NCBI RefSeq assembly: GCF_003945595.2
Contig: NW_024105087.1
Coordinates: 1-64,000, forward strand
DNA: 64,000 bases
Origin: Pipra filicauda
Taxonomy: Eukaryota; Chordata; Aves; Passeriformes; Pipridae
Reading direction: 5' to 3'
Positions 63,267-64,000 of the stretch are shown one piece after another (the first letter of the stretch is position 1; each line of letters opens with the position of its first letter). A program made the translations under genes and the position numbers. Under the pieces are notes generated by a model that saw only the letters and a list, made by a program, of their open reading frames with translations, made no database searches and had not been told where the DNA came from.

Positions 63267-64000
63267 ACCACCAGTAAAACCAAAAACACCACCAGTGTTT
63301 TTGATACGTATGGCTCTTTTGGATGTGATGCAAGAGATGTAATGAAGATTTTCAAGAAACTATTTTCCTCTGGAAAGACATTTTCATTAAACAACTTATT
63401 CTACCCACTAGATAAGTATCATAACAGAGAGAAGTTTTTCTTGGCAGAAAATATAAAGAGAGAAAAGTGAAAGCACCTATCTGTCTCACCATAATTACTT
63501 CCCCAGAAAGTAGTAATAGATTATAGTATAAGGAGTTTGCTTTCAGCTTTCTTTCTTAAAGATACATATATTCTGCAGTAGAAGCCATCCAGTTTATAGG
63601 AATTTTCTTCAGAAGAGGGAGGCATTGGGTTGGGGGAAAGAACTTACCTTGTATTAAATTTATCTCAGGCCTTCCTGTGTTGCAGCTGTATTATAAAATC
63701 GCTTAGAGAATGTATGAATATTAGGACTGGAAAGGTGCCACTGAAACATTTCTCCTCATGACTTAATAAAATTTTTAAAAGTGGTTTATAACTGAAAGAC
63801 AAACTCCTCCATGAATGAGGGGTGGAGCCTCAATTCAAGTGTAAAAAAAAATAATTGAGAAACTTCAAAATAAAAACTAACAGTTTCTGATTCAGAGGAA
63901 ACCATCCAATCAAAAATTCACTTGCTTTACCTCAAATGAACTAGATGACTGTAGATAGATTCCTGTCCTTTTGAGCTAGCAATGCCAGCAGCACATCTTA

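Larger units (their letters stand above)
61344..64000. other. AT-rich non-coding stretch to window end
   Basis: No gene recognised. It contains a microsatellite (61371-61417), a G/T-rich tract near 61845-61905, a CR1 tail relic (61997-62027) and a hairpin with E-box-like arms (63247-63266). Confidence 0.6.

Noticed and set aside
63710..63760. Possible CR1 tail ('attaggactggaaaggtgcc')
   Set aside because: Too short and lacking octamers or the downstream 'agtccaacc' block.
1..64000. CRISPR arrays, bacterial operons, phage or plasmid features
   Set aside because: None present; repeats and composition are those of a vertebrate nuclear genome.

Overview
The window looks like a gene-poor stretch of a bird nuclear genome, most likely from a passerine. 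It is AT-rich. I found no convincing protein-coding gene, rRNA or functional tRNA. The open reading frames are short (longest 155 codons), show no recognisable domain except LINE reverse-transcriptase debris, and often overlap on opposite strands. Introns or distal regulatory DNA of a large gene cannot be excluded, because exons cannot be identified from this window alone.

The avian assignment rests on interspersed repeats. There are about ten fragments of CR1 LINEs, the dominant bird retrotransposon, several ending in the diagnostic tail with ATTCTATGA-type octamers. There is one SINE made of a tRNA-Ile-like head fused to a CR1-type tail (27141-27270), the architecture of the TguSINE1 family of songbirds. 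There is also one partial long terminal repeat of an avian endogenous retrovirus (about 23555-23960).

Layout: a pyrimidine microsatellite at the left edge (1-76); mostly unique AT-rich sequence to 23.5 kb, with weak old repeat relics near 3.7 and 5.2 kb and a CR1 tail at 9.9 kb; the LTR at 23.6 kb; a nested CR1/SINE complex at 26.2-27.65 kb; a palindrome-rich block at 28.1 kb; a 55-base T run at 30.4 kb; unique sequence with some enhancer-like composition to 38.7 kb; CR1 pieces at 38.7, 41.6-42.25, 44.3, 50.6-51.2 and 61.1-61.3 kb, with CR1-like tail relics at 57.8 and 62.0 kb. Around the 44.3-kb CR1 fragment lies a 68-bp inverted repeat pair about 1.2 kb apart (44155-44222 and 45403-45469), the most puzzling structure here.

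No operon, gene cassette, CRISPR array or novel protein system is present. The observations worth following are the inverted repeat pair, the SINE-in-LINE nesting, the block of repeated TTATTCTGGAATAA-like palindromes, and several unique blocks that could be conserved regulatory DNA. Family names come from memory of consensus sequences and were not checked by a search.
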